Below, in pieces: positions 36,787 through 46,033 of a stretch of 64,000 nucleotides of DNA (the stretch's first letter is position 1; each line of letters begins with the position of its first letter). Source of the stretch: RCC90-49c sp051016155 (GTDB taxonomy: Bacteria > Bacteroidota > Bacteroidia > Cytophagales > Amoebophilaceae); assembly GCA_051016155.1 (NCBI GenBank), contig CP136537.1, forward strand, positions 744,001 to 808,000. The letters are read 5' to 3'. Position numbers and translations under genes: made by a program. A model generated the notes under the pieces. The model was not told where the DNA came from. It worked only from the letters and a program-made list of their open reading frames with translations, and made no database searches.

Positions 36787-37968
36787 CTAACAAGCAGCGC
36801 TTTTCAAGTAATTGGGGTATATCTTCCTGTGTTGCTGAAGCACGTGCTGGAAGAGTACGTCCTTGAGCGCGGCTAGGTTGTCAGCAAAAAGGGCGGACAG
36901 AAGAAGTGCTGGCTGGCCTAACTGACTGCTGTAAGCCTTCTGCCAATGGACTGTGTTGGCAGAAGGTTCGTAGATTTCTTCAGCTTGCTGGAGGCGATCG
37001 GCTTTGTTCAAAACGAGAATGGTTGGGACTTCCACAACGCCAATTTCTTGCAGCGTTTCTTGTACGATTTGTATGTGCTCTTGGTGGGCTGGATGTGACA
37101 CATCTACGACGTGCAGCAGTATGTCTGCTTCTCTGACTTCGTCTAGTGTGGATTTAAAGCATTCGATCAAGGTGTGTGGTAGCTTACGAATAAAACCTAC
37201 CGTGTCTGTCAGCAGAAAAGGAATGTCTTGCATGACCACGCGGCGTACTGTGGAGGCAATGGTGGCAAAGAGCTTGTCTTCTGTGTGTACGTCGGTTTTA
37301 GCCAGGGTGCGCATCAGGGTGGACTTACCAACGTTGGTGTAGCCTACCAAGGCCACTCTAACGAGCCCTTTCCTGGCTCTACGCTGCGTGGTGCTTTGCC
37401 GTTCAATGGTGGCTAGCTTCTTGCGGAGGTGTGCTATTTTGTCTTTGACAATTCTGCGGTCAGTTTCCAGTTCTTTTTCTCCAGGACCTCTCATGCCTGT
37501 GTTGCCCCCTTTTTGTCTGGACAAATGGGTCCACATTTTGGTCAATCGTGGTAGTAGATACTGGTATTGTGCTAGCTCTACTTGTGTTTTTGCTTGGCTG
37601 GTTTGGGCACGCATGGCAAAAATATTCAGAATGAGGAGGTTTCTATCTAGTATCTTGCACTGGAGGGTGGCTTCTAAGTTGCGTACTTGAGAAGGGCTGA
37701 GCTCATCATCGAAGATGACCATGTCCACGTCTTGGGCCTTGACAAAGGCTTCTATCTCAGCCAACTTTCCTGCGCCTACAAAAGATTTTACGTTGGGAGA
37801 GACTAACTTTTGCGTAAAAGTACGGAGGGTGTTAATGCCTAGTGTGGTAGCCAGAAAAGCCAACTCATCTACGTACTCCTGAGTTTGGGTACTAGACTGT
37901 GAATGGGTTGTCAACGCTACTAAAACAGCTGTTTCTTGTCTGGGCGCTATGTTGCTATATTGCGTCAT
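36787..37968 (-). CDS. hflX: GTPase HflX
   Basis: HflX (393 aa from the ATG at 37968, MTQYSNIAPRQETAVLVAL), a ribosome-associated GTPase that splits or rescues stalled 70S ribosomes. The N-terminal domain has LVSPNVKSFVGAGKLAEIEAF and the linker GGNTGMRGPGEKELETDRR. The G domain has G1 GYTNVGKSTL, G3 DTVGFIRKLPH and G4 NKAD. ATGs at 38016 and 38079 would add a cysteine-rich and hydrophobic leader not seen in the family. Confidence 0.95.
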   Translation of the reverse strand: MTQYSNIAPRQETAVLVALTTHSQSSTQTQEYVDELAFLATTLGINTLRTFTQKLVSPNVKSFVGAGKLAEIEAFVKAQDVDMVIFDDELSPSQVRNLEATLQCKILDRNLLILNIFAMRAQTSQAKTQVELAQYQYLLPRLTKMWTHLSRQKGGNTGMRGPGEKELETDRRIVKDKIAHLRKKLATIERQSTTQRRARKGLVRVALVGYTNVGKSTLMRTLAKTDVHTEDKLFATIASTVRRVVMQDIPFLLTDTVGFIRKLPHTLIECFKSTLDEVREADILLHVVDVSHPAHQEHIQIVQETLQEIGVVEVPTILVLNKADRLQQAEEIYEPSANTVHWQKAYSSQLGQPALLLSALFADNLAALKDVLFQHVLQQHRKIYPNYLKSAAC

Positions 37969-38083
37969 ATTGAAAGCTAAAAGAGGTAGAACGAATTGTA
38001 AAAGTAAGAGTTGCATGATGTATATTTCACGCTCAGGGCATTTTGCACAAATTTGCTGATGATCTCTCACTATTGCCAATAGT

Positions 38084-39382
38084 ATGTTGAAATCCTCTGA
38101 TGTAATTCCATTTCTTTATGAGCACTATCTTGCTCACGGTCTTGTCTCTACCGACTCTAGGCGCGTTCCCTCTCAAAGCCTCTTTTTTGCTCTCAAAGGT
38201 GCGCGTTTTGATGGCAATACTTTTGCTGAGCAGGCCTTGTCCCAGGGCGCTGCTTATGCCATTATTGATAATGAAAAATACAAGAAAGATGAACGCTACA
38301 TCCTTGTTGAAGATGTTTTGCCAACGCTGCAGCAGCTTGCTCATCATCATAGGAAGCAGCTCGATATCCCTGTTCTTGCTATCACAGGCTCTAGCGGCAA
38401 GACTACTACAAAGGAGCTAATCCATGCGGTGTTGCGCTGCCGCTACCATACTGTTGCCACGCAGGGCAACTTGAACAACCATATTGGGGTACCGCTGACA
38501 TTGCTGGCGGTGGATACTTCTGCAGAAATAGCTGTGATTGAGATGGGTGCGAATCATGTAGGAGAAATTGCCTTGCTCTGTGAAATAGCTATGCCTACCC
38601 ATGGGCTGATTACTAGCATAGGCCATGTACACATTGAGGGTTTTGGGAGCTTTGAGGGTGTTATCAAGGGCAAAAGTGAGTTGTACGATTATTTAGAGAG
38701 CCATGGCGGGGAAATATTTGTTAATGCAGCAGATCCTATTCTAAGTAAGGTGACCCAGCGTTGTGCCCAGCCTATTAGATATCCTCGACGCCAAGACTTT
38801 TGTCACTGCGAGTTGGTCGAAGAGAGCCCCTCAGTAGTGTATAAGAGTGAAAATGGGCAAGTCGTTACTTCGCATCTGCTGGGGCACTATCACTTTTACA
38901 ACATTGCTGCTGCGCTGTGCATTGCCAAATACTTTGAGGTAGACGAGACGACTGCCAACCAAGCTATTACTAACTATCAGCCTAGTAATAACCGCTCTCA
39001 GCTTATCAAAAAAGGCAGTAACACCATTCTGTTGGATGCTTACAATGCCAACCTCGAGTCGGTCCAAGGAGTGATTCGAGCGTTAGACTTGATTCCCTCT
39101 GCACGTAAAGTACTTATCCTGGGCGACATGGCTGAGCTAGGTGAAGAGACCGAAGCAGCCCACCAAACGCTGGTGCACCTTACTACCCAAGCTAACTACC
39201 AGGCAGTTTTGCTCTGTGGCCCTCAGATGATCGCAGCCCAAAAGACTAACCCTGAAGCCTTATACTTTCCCGATAAAGAAGCACTTCAAAGCTACTTGCA
39301 ACAACAAAACTTTATCAATACCGCTTTCCTCATTAAAGGCTCCCGTTCCCTTCAACTAGAGACAATAGTTGACCATTTATGA
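38084..39382 (+). CDS. murF: UDP-MurNAc-tripeptide D-Ala-D-Ala ligase
   Basis: MurF (432 aa), the last cytoplasmic step of muramyl-pentapeptide synthesis. The ATP loop ITGSSGKTTTKELI, then TQGNLNNHIGVPLTLL, the IEMGANHVGEIALL segment and the C-terminal LLDAYNANLESV and ILGDMAELGE motifs are all present. Together with lysC and the muramidase it indicates a working peptidoglycan pathway. It is divergent from hflX. Residues around HCELVEES contain DNA resembling one half of a dispersed repeat, but the protein aligns through that region. Confidence 0.95.
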   Translation: MLKSSDVIPFLYEHYLAHGLVSTDSRRVPSQSLFFALKGARFDGNTFAEQALSQGAAYAIIDNEKYKKDERYILVEDVLPTLQQLAHHHRKQLDIPVLAITGSSGKTTTKELIHAVLRCRYHTVATQGNLNNHIGVPLTLLAVDTSAEIAVIEMGANHVGEIALLCEIAMPTHGLITSIGHVHIEGFGSFEGVIKGKSELYDYLESHGGEIFVNAADPILSKVTQRCAQPIRYPRRQDFCHCELVEESPSVVYKSENGQVVTSHLLGHYHFYNIAAALCIAKYFEVDETTANQAITNYQPSNNRSQLIKKGSNTILLDAYNANLESVQGVIRALDLIPSARKVLILGDMAELGEETEAAHQTLVHLTTQANYQAVLLCGPQMIAAQKTNPEALYFPDKEALQSYLQQQNFINTAFLIKGSRSLQLETIVDHL

Positions 39383-39427
39383 TGATAAAAATTTCTATAT
39401 CTTAAGAAAAAAGATTAAATTGGGAGA

Positions 39428-40549
39428 GTGGAAAAACAAGAAAAAATCTGTCAAATAGCCCTAAGCCAGACCAAAGGAATAGGCTACATGCTCGCCAAGA
39501 AGCTCATGGCCCAATTTGGCTCTGCCCAAGCCATCTTTCAAAGCACCTTCAAGGAACTCATTAAGATACCAGGCAGCGGCAAAAGCCTAGCCCAAGCCCT
39601 ACTAAGCCAACAAACTTTCTCTGAAGCAGCCAACCTCCTAGAACATCATGAGAAAGCCAATGTGCGCATCATTACGCCTTGGGAAGCAGACTATCCGGAA
39701 CGCCTCAGACATATCCACGACGCTCCCACCTTGCTATATCACCGTGGTAATACAGCGCTTAACCAAACCAAGATTATCAGCATTGTAGGTACTAGAAGAG
39801 CCACTAGCTATGGTAAACAAGTTGTAGAGACGCTCTTAAGCGAGCTGAGTGCCTATCCTTTATTGGTTGTAAGTGGTCTAGCCTATGGTGTTGATATTCA
39901 CGCCCATCAGACAGCCCTTGAGCTAGGACTTCCTACCTTGGCAGTAGTAGCAGGAGGAGTAGACCGTATTTATCCTTCGACCCACAGAAAAACCGTAGAA
40001 GTCATGTTGGCCCAAGGAGGGATATTAAGCGAACATCCTAACTGTACAGAACCAGAAGCACATCAATTTGCTGCCCGCAACCGAATCATTGCAGGCCTGG
40101 CCGACGCCACCATTGTGGTAGAAGCAGGCGAAAAAAGCGGAGCCCTCATCACTGCCCGTTGTGCTAATGACTACAACAGAGAAGTTTTTGCTGTGTGTGG
40201 TGGCATTTATGATCCTTACTCTGTTGGTTGCCATAATTTGATCAAGACTCATCAGGCCCATCTACTGACCAGTGCTGCCGATGTTGCACACGTTATGAAC
40301 TGGGATGCCGAGATCTCTACCTCAAGCGCTGCCTTGCGTGTGGTAGAGCGACTCCCTGAACTAACCGAAGTAGAGCAGGGCGCGGTGCAAACCATTGGAA
40401 AGCTACAGAAAGAAGTACATATCGATGAACTGAGTTATCAAAGCCAAATACCACTTAACAAGCTGGCTACTATCCTTTTGCAGCTCGAGATAAAAAAAGT
40501 CGTAAAATGCCTTCCAGGTAGCAAGGTGCGGTTAGCTATTGCCTGTTAG
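39428..40549 (+). CDS. dprA: DNA processing protein DprA
   Basis: DprA/Smf (373 aa), which loads RecA on incoming single-stranded DNA. An N-terminal helix-hairpin-helix (GIGYMLAKKLMAQFG; IPGSGKSLAQALL) is followed by the Rossmann DprA domain: ISIVGTRRATSYG, VVSGLAYGVDIHAH, PTLAVVAGGVDRIYP and EAGEKSGALITAR. A C-terminal winged helix is at about 310-373. The start is GTG at 39428, 45 bp after murF. Other competence genes are not in the window. Confidence 0.95.
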   Translation: MEKQEKICQIALSQTKGIGYMLAKKLMAQFGSAQAIFQSTFKELIKIPGSGKSLAQALLSQQTFSEAANLLEHHEKANVRIITPWEADYPERLRHIHDAPTLLYHRGNTALNQTKIISIVGTRRATSYGKQVVETLLSELSAYPLLVVSGLAYGVDIHAHQTALELGLPTLAVVAGGVDRIYPSTHRKTVEVMLAQGGILSEHPNCTEPEAHQFAARNRIIAGLADATIVVEAGEKSGALITARCANDYNREVFAVCGGIYDPYSVGCHNLIKTHQAHLLTSAADVAHVMNWDAEISTSSAALRVVERLPELTEVEQGAVQTIGKLQKEVHIDELSYQSQIPLNKLATILLQLEIKKVVKCLPGSKVRLAIAC

Positions 40550-40585
40550 TAGTATTGGCAGTCGCCGTCAGCTAGCATGATCTAC

Positions 40586-41380
40586 CTAAACAGCGATAGG
40601 TGCTTTAATAGGAGGATGGGGGAGGTATCCCTCGAGATTAAAGTCTTCGTATTGAAAACTAAATAAATCTTGGACTTCTGGATTGAGTGTGATGTTGGGT
40701 AAAGCTTTCGGAGGTCTGGTTAGTTGTAAGCGGGCTTGTTCTAGATGATTCAGATAGAGGTGGGCATCGCCAAGCGTATGTATGAAGTCTCCAGGCTTTA
40801 GCGCGCAGACTTGAGCCACCATCATAGTAAGTAGCGCATAGGAGGCAATGTTGAAAGGTACTCCTAAAAACACGTCGGCACTGCGTTGATACAGTTGGCA
40901 CGAAAGGTGGCCTGATGCTACATAGAACTGGAAGAGGGTATGACAAGGTGGTAAAGCCATTTTATCCAGCTCGCCTACATTCCATGCACTCACTAATAGT
41001 CTTCTAGAGTCAGGGTTTTGTTGAATCTGCTCTACTACTTGCGCGAGCTGGTCTACTTTCTCACTACTTGCTGTCGGCCAACTGCGCCATTGGTAGCCAT
41101 AGATAGGACCTAGGTCTCCTTGCGCATTGGCCCACTCGTCCCATATGGTCACTTTGTGCTGGTTAAGATAGCTGATATGAGTGTGCCCTTGTAAAAACCA
41201 CAACAATTCGTGGATCACAGATTTGAGATGCACCTTTTTGGTAGTAACGAGTGGAAACCCCTTGGCTAGGTTGAAGCGCATCTGATAGCCAAATATACTG
41301 AGGGTGCCTGTGCCTGTTCTGTCCCCTTTCTCTGTTCCATGCTCGAGGACATGCTGCATGAGGTCTAAATATTGCTTCAT
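40586..41380 (-). CDS. thyA: Thymidylate synthase
   Basis: ThyA (264 aa, as in E. coli), which methylates dUMP with methylene-tetrahydrofolate. DRTGTGTLSIFGYQMRFNL opens the protein; the catalytic cysteine is in LPPCHTLFQFYV; RSADVFLGVPFNIASYALL and the DAHLYLNHLEQ motif are intact. It is convergent with dprA, 36 bp apart. It implies a folate supply. Confidence 0.97.
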   Translation of the reverse strand: MKQYLDLMQHVLEHGTEKGDRTGTGTLSIFGYQMRFNLAKGFPLVTTKKVHLKSVIHELLWFLQGHTHISYLNQHKVTIWDEWANAQGDLGPIYGYQWRSWPTASSEKVDQLAQVVEQIQQNPDSRRLLVSAWNVGELDKMALPPCHTLFQFYVASGHLSCQLYQRSADVFLGVPFNIASYALLTMMVAQVCALKPGDFIHTLGDAHLYLNHLEQARLQLTRPPKALPNITLNPEVQDLFSFQYEDFNLEGYLPHPPIKAPIAV

Positions 41381-41591
41381 GTAAAGAGATTTTGTTGAGG
41401 TTGCGCAACAGCAAAGAAATTTTGCTAAGTGGTGTCGGCATTTAAGCTGCTATTCCAATTTGGGGCCTGTAGGTCAGTTGAATAATTGATAGGCTGGCTT
41501 ACATGAATGGCTAGTCGACCTCCCTTTAATCCACTCCTCTTCAGACATGAAGCTTTCCGTGCTAAAATATTAATTGACCGCACGACCTAGT

Positions 41592-41951
41592 TCACTGACT
41601 CATTTGCTCGAGCCACTTTTGATCTGATTGAGATAGTTTCTTTGCTACTAATGTATAAGAATCATCGATCCACTGTCCAAGCATTTTATCAGGGATGCTA
41701 CCATTGAGCTCTATGGTGTTCCAATGCCGCTTGTTCATATGGTAGCCAGGCGTGACTGCCTCGTAGGCTTCCCTGAGTTGTATAGCTTTTTCTGGGGTGC
41801 ACTTTAGATTGATGCGTTCGAATGTATCTATGTCGGCTAGTGCAAACATTTTTCCCATGACCTTGTACACAAGTGTATGCTTGTCAAAGGGGAATTCTTC
41901 AGTGACTCCTGGCTTGCGCAAGCAATAGTTTCTGTAAGTCTCTATGTCCAT
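41592..41951 (-). CDS. MmcQ/YjbR family protein
   Basis: 119 aa. The sequence TYRNYCLRKPGVTEEFPFDK, then MFALADID, LKCTPEKAIQLRE and YHMNKRHWNTIELNG, is the MmcQ/YjbR (CyaY-like fold) pattern; members are annotated as putative DNA-binding proteins but the function is unproven. It is divergent from mlaE, 137 bp apart. Length is normal. Confidence 0.88.
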   Translation of the reverse strand: MDIETYRNYCLRKPGVTEEFPFDKHTLVYKVMGKMFALADIDTFERINLKCTPEKAIQLREAYEAVTPGYHMNKRHWNTIELNGSIPDKMLGQWIDDSYTLVAKKLSQSDQKWLEQMSQ

Positions 41952-42058
41952 GCTCGAAAAATGGGCTATACTTGGTCATGGCGTGTTTTGATCTGTAAAC
42001 TTACAAAGATGGGGCATGGCTACAAACTGCCCATAGATCAAATCTACGCGAAATTCCT

Positions 42059-42066
42059 TACTTTTG
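42059..42066 (+). promoter_or_regulatory. TACTTTTG promoter box of mlaE-mlaF
   Basis: Perfect TAnnTTTG box 22 bp ahead of the mlaE ATG. No clear -33 element at standard spacing. Confidence 0.45.
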
Positions 42067-42088
42067 ATCACATGACTCACTATGTAGC

Positions 42089-42835
42089 ATGAAAGGTATA
42101 GGCGCGTATTTCATTTTTCTACATTCTATGTTTGTCAATAGAGAAACCTTTAAGGTCTATATTCGACAGATATTAGACGAGTGTGTTTCCATAGGGGTAG
42201 ATTCTGTTCCTATCGTGGCGATTGTCTCTTTGTTTACGGGTGCAGTGATGAGTATTCAAATGTATTACAACCTATATACTCCTCTGCCTAGTGACTTTTT
42301 AGTAGGCTATGGAGTACGCAATATGTCCATTTTGGAGATGTGCCCTACTGTTATGGCCATTGTCTTTGCAGGTAGAGTAGGTTCTAACATAGCAGGCCAG
42401 TTAGGTTCTATGCGCATTAGCGAACAGATTGACGCTTTGGAAATTATGGGTATTAATACCACTTCCTACCTCGTGTTGCCCAAGATAGTTGCTACGATGT
42501 TGACTTATCCACTCTTAGTGATCATTTCAGCTTTCCTCACTATATATAGTGGCCTTATCGCGGCTCAGTTTGTGGTGTCCGTGACTCCAGAAGATTACAT
42601 CATCGGCCTTAGGTATGCATTTGATCCTTATTCAGTCTATTTTGCCCTTTACAAGTCGGCAGTTTTTGCTTTTTTGATCTCCTCTATTTCTGCTTACAGA
42701 GGATTTTACATATCTGGAGGGGCCCTGGCAGTAGGTAAGGCAAGTACTCGTGCTGTCACTGATAGCTGCATAGCCATCTTGCTAGCCGACTATTTGTTAA
42801 CGCAGCTACTTCTAAACCCTCCTTCCAAGTTATGA
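42089..42835 (+). CDS. mlaE: MlaE-family ABC transporter permease
   Basis: MlaE/YrbE permease (248 aa) of the Mla lipid transport system, which moves phospholipids between inner and outer membrane. About five hydrophobic segments; the family signature around CPTVMAIVFAGRVGSNIAGQLGSMRISEQIDALEIMG (in parts: FAGRVGSNIAGQLG, EQIDALEIMG) is clear. It overlaps mlaF by 4 nt (ATGA). The usual third partner, an MCE protein (MlaD), is not adjacent and must be encoded elsewhere. Confidence 0.94.
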   Translation: MKGIGAYFIFLHSMFVNRETFKVYIRQILDECVSIGVDSVPIVAIVSLFTGAVMSIQMYYNLYTPLPSDFLVGYGVRNMSILEMCPTVMAIVFAGRVGSNIAGQLGSMRISEQIDALEIMGINTTSYLVLPKIVATMLTYPLLVIISAFLTIYSGLIAAQFVVSVTPEDYIIGLRYAFDPYSVYFALYKSAVFAFLISSISAYRGFYISGGALAVGKASTRAVTDSCIAILLADYLLTQLLLNPPSKL

Positions 42836-43587
42836 TTGAGTTCCAGCATATCAGCAAAGCTTTTAAGGGCAAGACAGTGCTAGACGGGATTAGTGGCAGG
42901 TTTGAGCCGAAAAAGATCAATCTGGTTATTGGAGCAAGTGGCACTGGGAAGAGTGTCCTGGTCAAATGTATCTTAGGCCTTGTACAACCTGAAAGAGGCG
43001 ATATTGCTTTTGATGGAAGGGACTTTCTGAATAGTTCAAGAAACCTGAAGGTGAGCATCAGGAAAGAAATTGGCATGCTATTTCAGGGTAGTGCGCTGTT
43101 TGACTCTAAGAGTGTAGAAGAGAACGTGATTTTCCCACTTGACTTTCTCACTGACCTGTCGCGAGAGGCTAAGTTGGAGCGCGTTAACTTTTGTCTCCAA
43201 CGCGTAGGGCTCGACAATGTAAACAAAAAGATGCCCAGCGAGCTAAGCGGAGGGATGCAAAAGAGAGTGGGGATTGCTCGGGCTATTGTCAACAATCCTA
43301 AATATCTCTTTTGTGATGAACCTAACTCTGGCCTTGACCCCAGAACAGGGCTGTTAATCGATGAGCTGATCAAAGAGATTACCTATGAGTACGATATGAC
43401 CACGGTGGTCGTCACGCATGATATGAACTCTGTAGTGGGTATAGGCGATTATATCATGTTTCTTGATCAGGGAAAAAAAGCCTGGGAGGGTACGTCTTCC
43501 GAAATTTTCCACGTTGAGGAGGGAGCACTGAAAGAGTTCCTCTTTGCCAGCAAGCTGATGCAGCTGGCTAAGCACAAGGTGGCGTGA
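42832..43587 (+). CDS. mlaF: MlaF-family ABC transporter ATP-binding protein
   Basis: ABC ATPase (251 aa) that energises MlaE. Walker A GASGTGKSVL (about residues 37-46), Q-loop LFQGSALFDS, signature LSGGMQKRVGIARAI, Walker B YLFCDEP and the switch histidine in VVTHDMNS are all present. The LFDSKSVEENVIFPL segment is typical of MlaF-type proteins. Translationally coupled to mlaE. Confidence 0.95.
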   Translation: MIEFQHISKAFKGKTVLDGISGRFEPKKINLVIGASGTGKSVLVKCILGLVQPERGDIAFDGRDFLNSSRNLKVSIRKEIGMLFQGSALFDSKSVEENVIFPLDFLTDLSREAKLERVNFCLQRVGLDNVNKKMPSELSGGMQKRVGIARAIVNNPKYLFCDEPNSGLDPRTGLLIDELIKEITYEYDMTTVVVTHDMNSVVGIGDYIMFLDQGKKAWEGTSSEIFHVEEGALKEFLFASKLMQLAKHKVA

Positions 43588-43746
43588 TATGTTTTCTTGC
43601 GTGCTTTTTCACGCTGGCGCCCAGGTGAGCACTATCTTTGCAGTGTTGAAGGCCAAACTCTCTAATCTTATTGAGTCTTTTTAGTATCCACAGGGGTACG
43701 TCAACTTCAATATGCTTACTATTTACCTATCAGTGCTTATTTTTAG

Positions 43747-43754
43747 TACTTTTG
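43747..43754 (+). promoter_or_regulatory. TACTTTTG promoter box of atpC
   Basis: Perfect TAnnTTTG box 25 bp ahead of the atpC ATG, suggesting that atpC has its own promoter rather than depending on upstream genes. Confidence 0.45.
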
Positions 43755-43779
43755 AGTAGGCCTAATTCCATGCATTCTT

Positions 43780-44043
43780 ATGGACGCTAAGACTATACAG
43801 CTAACTATCATCACTCCTGATAAGACCCTTTTTGAAGGCCCTGTACAACGGGTAACGCTTCCGGGGAGTGCAGGCTCATTTCAGGTACTAGCTAATCATG
43901 CCCCATTGGTCAGTACGCTGCAGCAAGGGGCTGTGCTTTATAAAAAAGGGCAACAAGAGCATACGTTGGTTATTGAAGAGGGGCTTGTAGAAGTGCTGAA
44001 CAATCGTGTTACAGTCTTGTTAGCATCTACCACTTCGGACTGA
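43780..44043 (+). CDS. atpC: F1 ATP synthase epsilon subunit (short form)
   Basis: 87 aa: the N-terminal beta sandwich of the F1 epsilon subunit (LTIITPDKTLFEGPVQRVTLPGSAGSFQVLANHAPLVS, in parts TPDKTLFEGPV, LPGSAGSFQVLANHAPL), without the two C-terminal helices; short forms are normal in Bacteroidota. The usual neighbour atpD (beta) is missing: mlaF lies upstream and dnaJ downstream. It retains the rotor-contact face but not the inhibitory helices. Confidence 0.9.
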   Translation: MDAKTIQLTIITPDKTLFEGPVQRVTLPGSAGSFQVLANHAPLVSTLQQGAVLYKKGQQEHTLVIEEGLVEVLNNRVTVLLASTTSD

Positions 44044-44173
44044 CTCAGTGAAGAGGGGCTATCTTTTTCTTATTCACTAGGTAAATTCTTGACAAAGAAA
44101 GTTCTCTCTCTAGGTAATCCATACGTGGGCAAGCTGAGCGAGCCAGTCGCTTCAGTAAGTGTAGTGGCTTGGA

Positions 44174-45307
44174 TTAGAAAAAAGACTTGACCTTTTCAAA
44201 AAAGCTTCGCTCTTTTTTGCTCGGGTCAGGCTTAAAATTAGGGGCCTCCTTGAGCGAGATCAGCTTTTCTTTCTCCTCTTTGGTGAGTTGTTGAGGGGTC
44301 CATATCTGCACGTGGACAAGTTGGTCACCTCTGCCATAGCCTTCAACGTCTTTGATGCCTTTGCCCCTTAGTTTCAATGTTTCACCACTCTGCGTGCCTG
44401 CAGGTATTTTGAGTTTAAGCTTGCTGCCAATAGTAGGTACTGTAGCCTCACAGCCCAGGGCTGCCTCCACAAAACTGAGATGGAGCTGGTAGTGAATGTT
44501 ATTGGCCTCTCTTTTTAGTACTTCATCTGCTATTTCTTCAATCGAGATGAGCAAATCTCCAGGGATGCCTCCTCGTGGAGGCAGGTTGCCTCTGCCTGCC
44601 ATAGACAGCTGCATGCCGCTGTTGACGCCAGCAGGAATTTGTAGGCTTAGTGTTTCATCTTGCAGCAGCCTCCCCTCTCCTTGGCAGGTGGTACAGGGCG
44701 CCGAGATGACCTTGCCTTCTCCATAACAAACACCACAGGGAGTTTCAGTCATGACTTGCCCCAGCATGGTATTGGTTATTTGACGTACGTGGCCAGTACC
44801 GCTGCAGGCTTTACACTTGGCCATGGCCGTACCTTCCTTAGCGCCGTTCCCACCACAAGTTTTGCAAGCAGCATAGCGTTTCACTTTGATCTTCTTGTCT
44901 ACTCCATTTGCTACTTCTTCTAAGGAGAGCTTGAGCTTGATGCGTAGGTCAGTGCCTTTGCGAGTGCCTTGTCTTCCCTGGCGGAAGAAGTTTTCAAAAG
45001 GCCCTCCACCATTGCCGAAGATGTCACTAAACTGCGAGAAGATGTCTTCCATGTTCATCTCGCGCCCTCTGCCTCCAGCGCCTTGCACGCCTGCATGGCC
45101 TAGTCGATCGTATCGCTGCCTTTTTTCAGCATTGCTTAGCACGTCGTAAGCTTCGGCAGCTTCTTTGAATTTTTCTTCGGCAGCTTTATTGTCGGGATTC
45201 TTATCCGGATGATACTTAAGGGCTATTTTCCTGTAGGCTTTTTTGATCTCTTCAGGACTAGCATTGCGCTGTACGCCCAGTATTTCGTAATAATCTCTTT
45301 TGGCCAT
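44174..45307 (-). CDS. dnaJ: Chaperone DnaJ
   Basis: Type I J-protein (377 aa), co-chaperone of DnaK. J domain at 1-70 with HPD (KYHPDKNPDN), a short G/F linker (GRGREMNMEDIF, GNGGGPFENFF), four CxxCxGxG-type zinc repeats (CKTCGGNG, CKACSGTG, CGVCYGEG, CTTCQGEG), then the C-terminal client domains. The first G in some repeats varies but all eight cysteines are present. It overlaps the grpE stop by 1 nt (TAATG); dnaK is elsewhere. Confidence 0.96.
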   Translation of the reverse strand: MAKRDYYEILGVQRNASPEEIKKAYRKIALKYHPDKNPDNKAAEEKFKEAAEAYDVLSNAEKRQRYDRLGHAGVQGAGGRGREMNMEDIFSQFSDIFGNGGGPFENFFRQGRQGTRKGTDLRIKLKLSLEEVANGVDKKIKVKRYAACKTCGGNGAKEGTAMAKCKACSGTGHVRQITNTMLGQVMTETPCGVCYGEGKVISAPCTTCQGEGRLLQDETLSLQIPAGVNSGMQLSMAGRGNLPPRGGIPGDLLISIEEIADEVLKREANNIHYQLHLSFVEAALGCEATVPTIGSKLKLKIPAGTQSGETLKLRGKGIKDVEGYGRGDQLVHVQIWTPQQLTKEEKEKLISLKEAPNFKPDPSKKERSFFEKVKSFF

Positions 45308-45870
45308 TATGCTCCAGTTACAACTTTAGCAAATCTCAATACTTTTTCTTTGAGCAGATATCCTTTTTCGACGACATCCACTACTTTGCCTTGCAGGGTA
45401 GTGTCTTCTACAGGCACTTGTGTCACAGCCTCGTGCAGTTCAGGATCAAACGGGGTGCCTTTTTCTAGGAGCATGGGCTGTACGCCTGTTTGTTCCAACA
45501 GGTGTATTAGCTTGTCATAGATGAGTTTGATCCCTTCTTGGGTAGCTTCAGCATTGGCTTGGTCGGACTGGAACGCTGCTAAAGCACGTTCAAAATCGTC
45601 TACAATAGGCAGCAATTTTTTAAGTACTCCTTCACTAGCGGTCTCTATCAGGTCTATCTTCTCTCGGGCAGCTCTGCGCCTAAAATTTTCAAACTCAGCG
45701 TAGAGTCGAAGGTGCTTGTTGTTGGCTTCAGCTAGAGCTTCTTGGGCCTGACTCAGCGCCTGCGATGCCTCATCTTCCTGGAGGGCATTGCTTTCTTGCA
45801 TTGTGGGAATTTCTTGGGTGTCCTCTTGCGTGCCGTCTTGCAGCGGTGATTTACTTTCCATGTCTGTCAT
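45307..45870 (-). CDS. grpE: Nucleotide exchange factor GrpE
   Basis: GrpE (187 aa), the nucleotide exchange factor of DnaK. An acidic, Q/E-rich N-terminus (about 1-50) is followed by the long coiled-coil (LAEANNKHLRLYAEFENFRRRAAREK) and the C-terminal beta domain (FDPELHEAVTQVPVED, GYLLKEKVLRFAKVVT). First gene of a grpE-dnaJ unit. Confidence 0.96.
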   Translation of the reverse strand: MTDMESKSPLQDGTQEDTQEIPTMQESNALQEDEASQALSQAQEALAEANNKHLRLYAEFENFRRRAAREKIDLIETASEGVLKKLLPIVDDFERALAAFQSDQANAEATQEGIKLIYDKLIHLLEQTGVQPMLLEKGTPFDPELHEAVTQVPVEDTTLQGKVVDVVEKGYLLKEKVLRFAKVVTGA

Positions 45871-46033
45871 TAACTTGTATCCTTACTTTGATGGGCCTGA
45901 CTTTTTCTAAAATAGTCGCAACTTTACTGCCAAAAATAAGATAAGTGTCATTATGGCATTCCTATCTGCTTGAGGGGACATACTGCTGCATGTCCAAACG
46001 ACGAACTTAACTAAAAGTAGGCTTAATCAATGC

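Noticed and set aside
38790..38830. DNA in murF (TGTCAC…GAG…CGAAG) resembling the left half of the dispersed 77-bp element, as if a repeat had inserted in frame
   Set aside because: The encoded residues (DFCHCELVEESPSVVYKSENG) fit the normal MurF chain and no length increase is seen, so chance similarity is simpler.
41877..42092. Possible 71-aa gene before mlaE
   Set aside because: It overlaps the MmcQ/YjbR gene and the mlaE start and promoter box, and the protein has no recognisable pattern.
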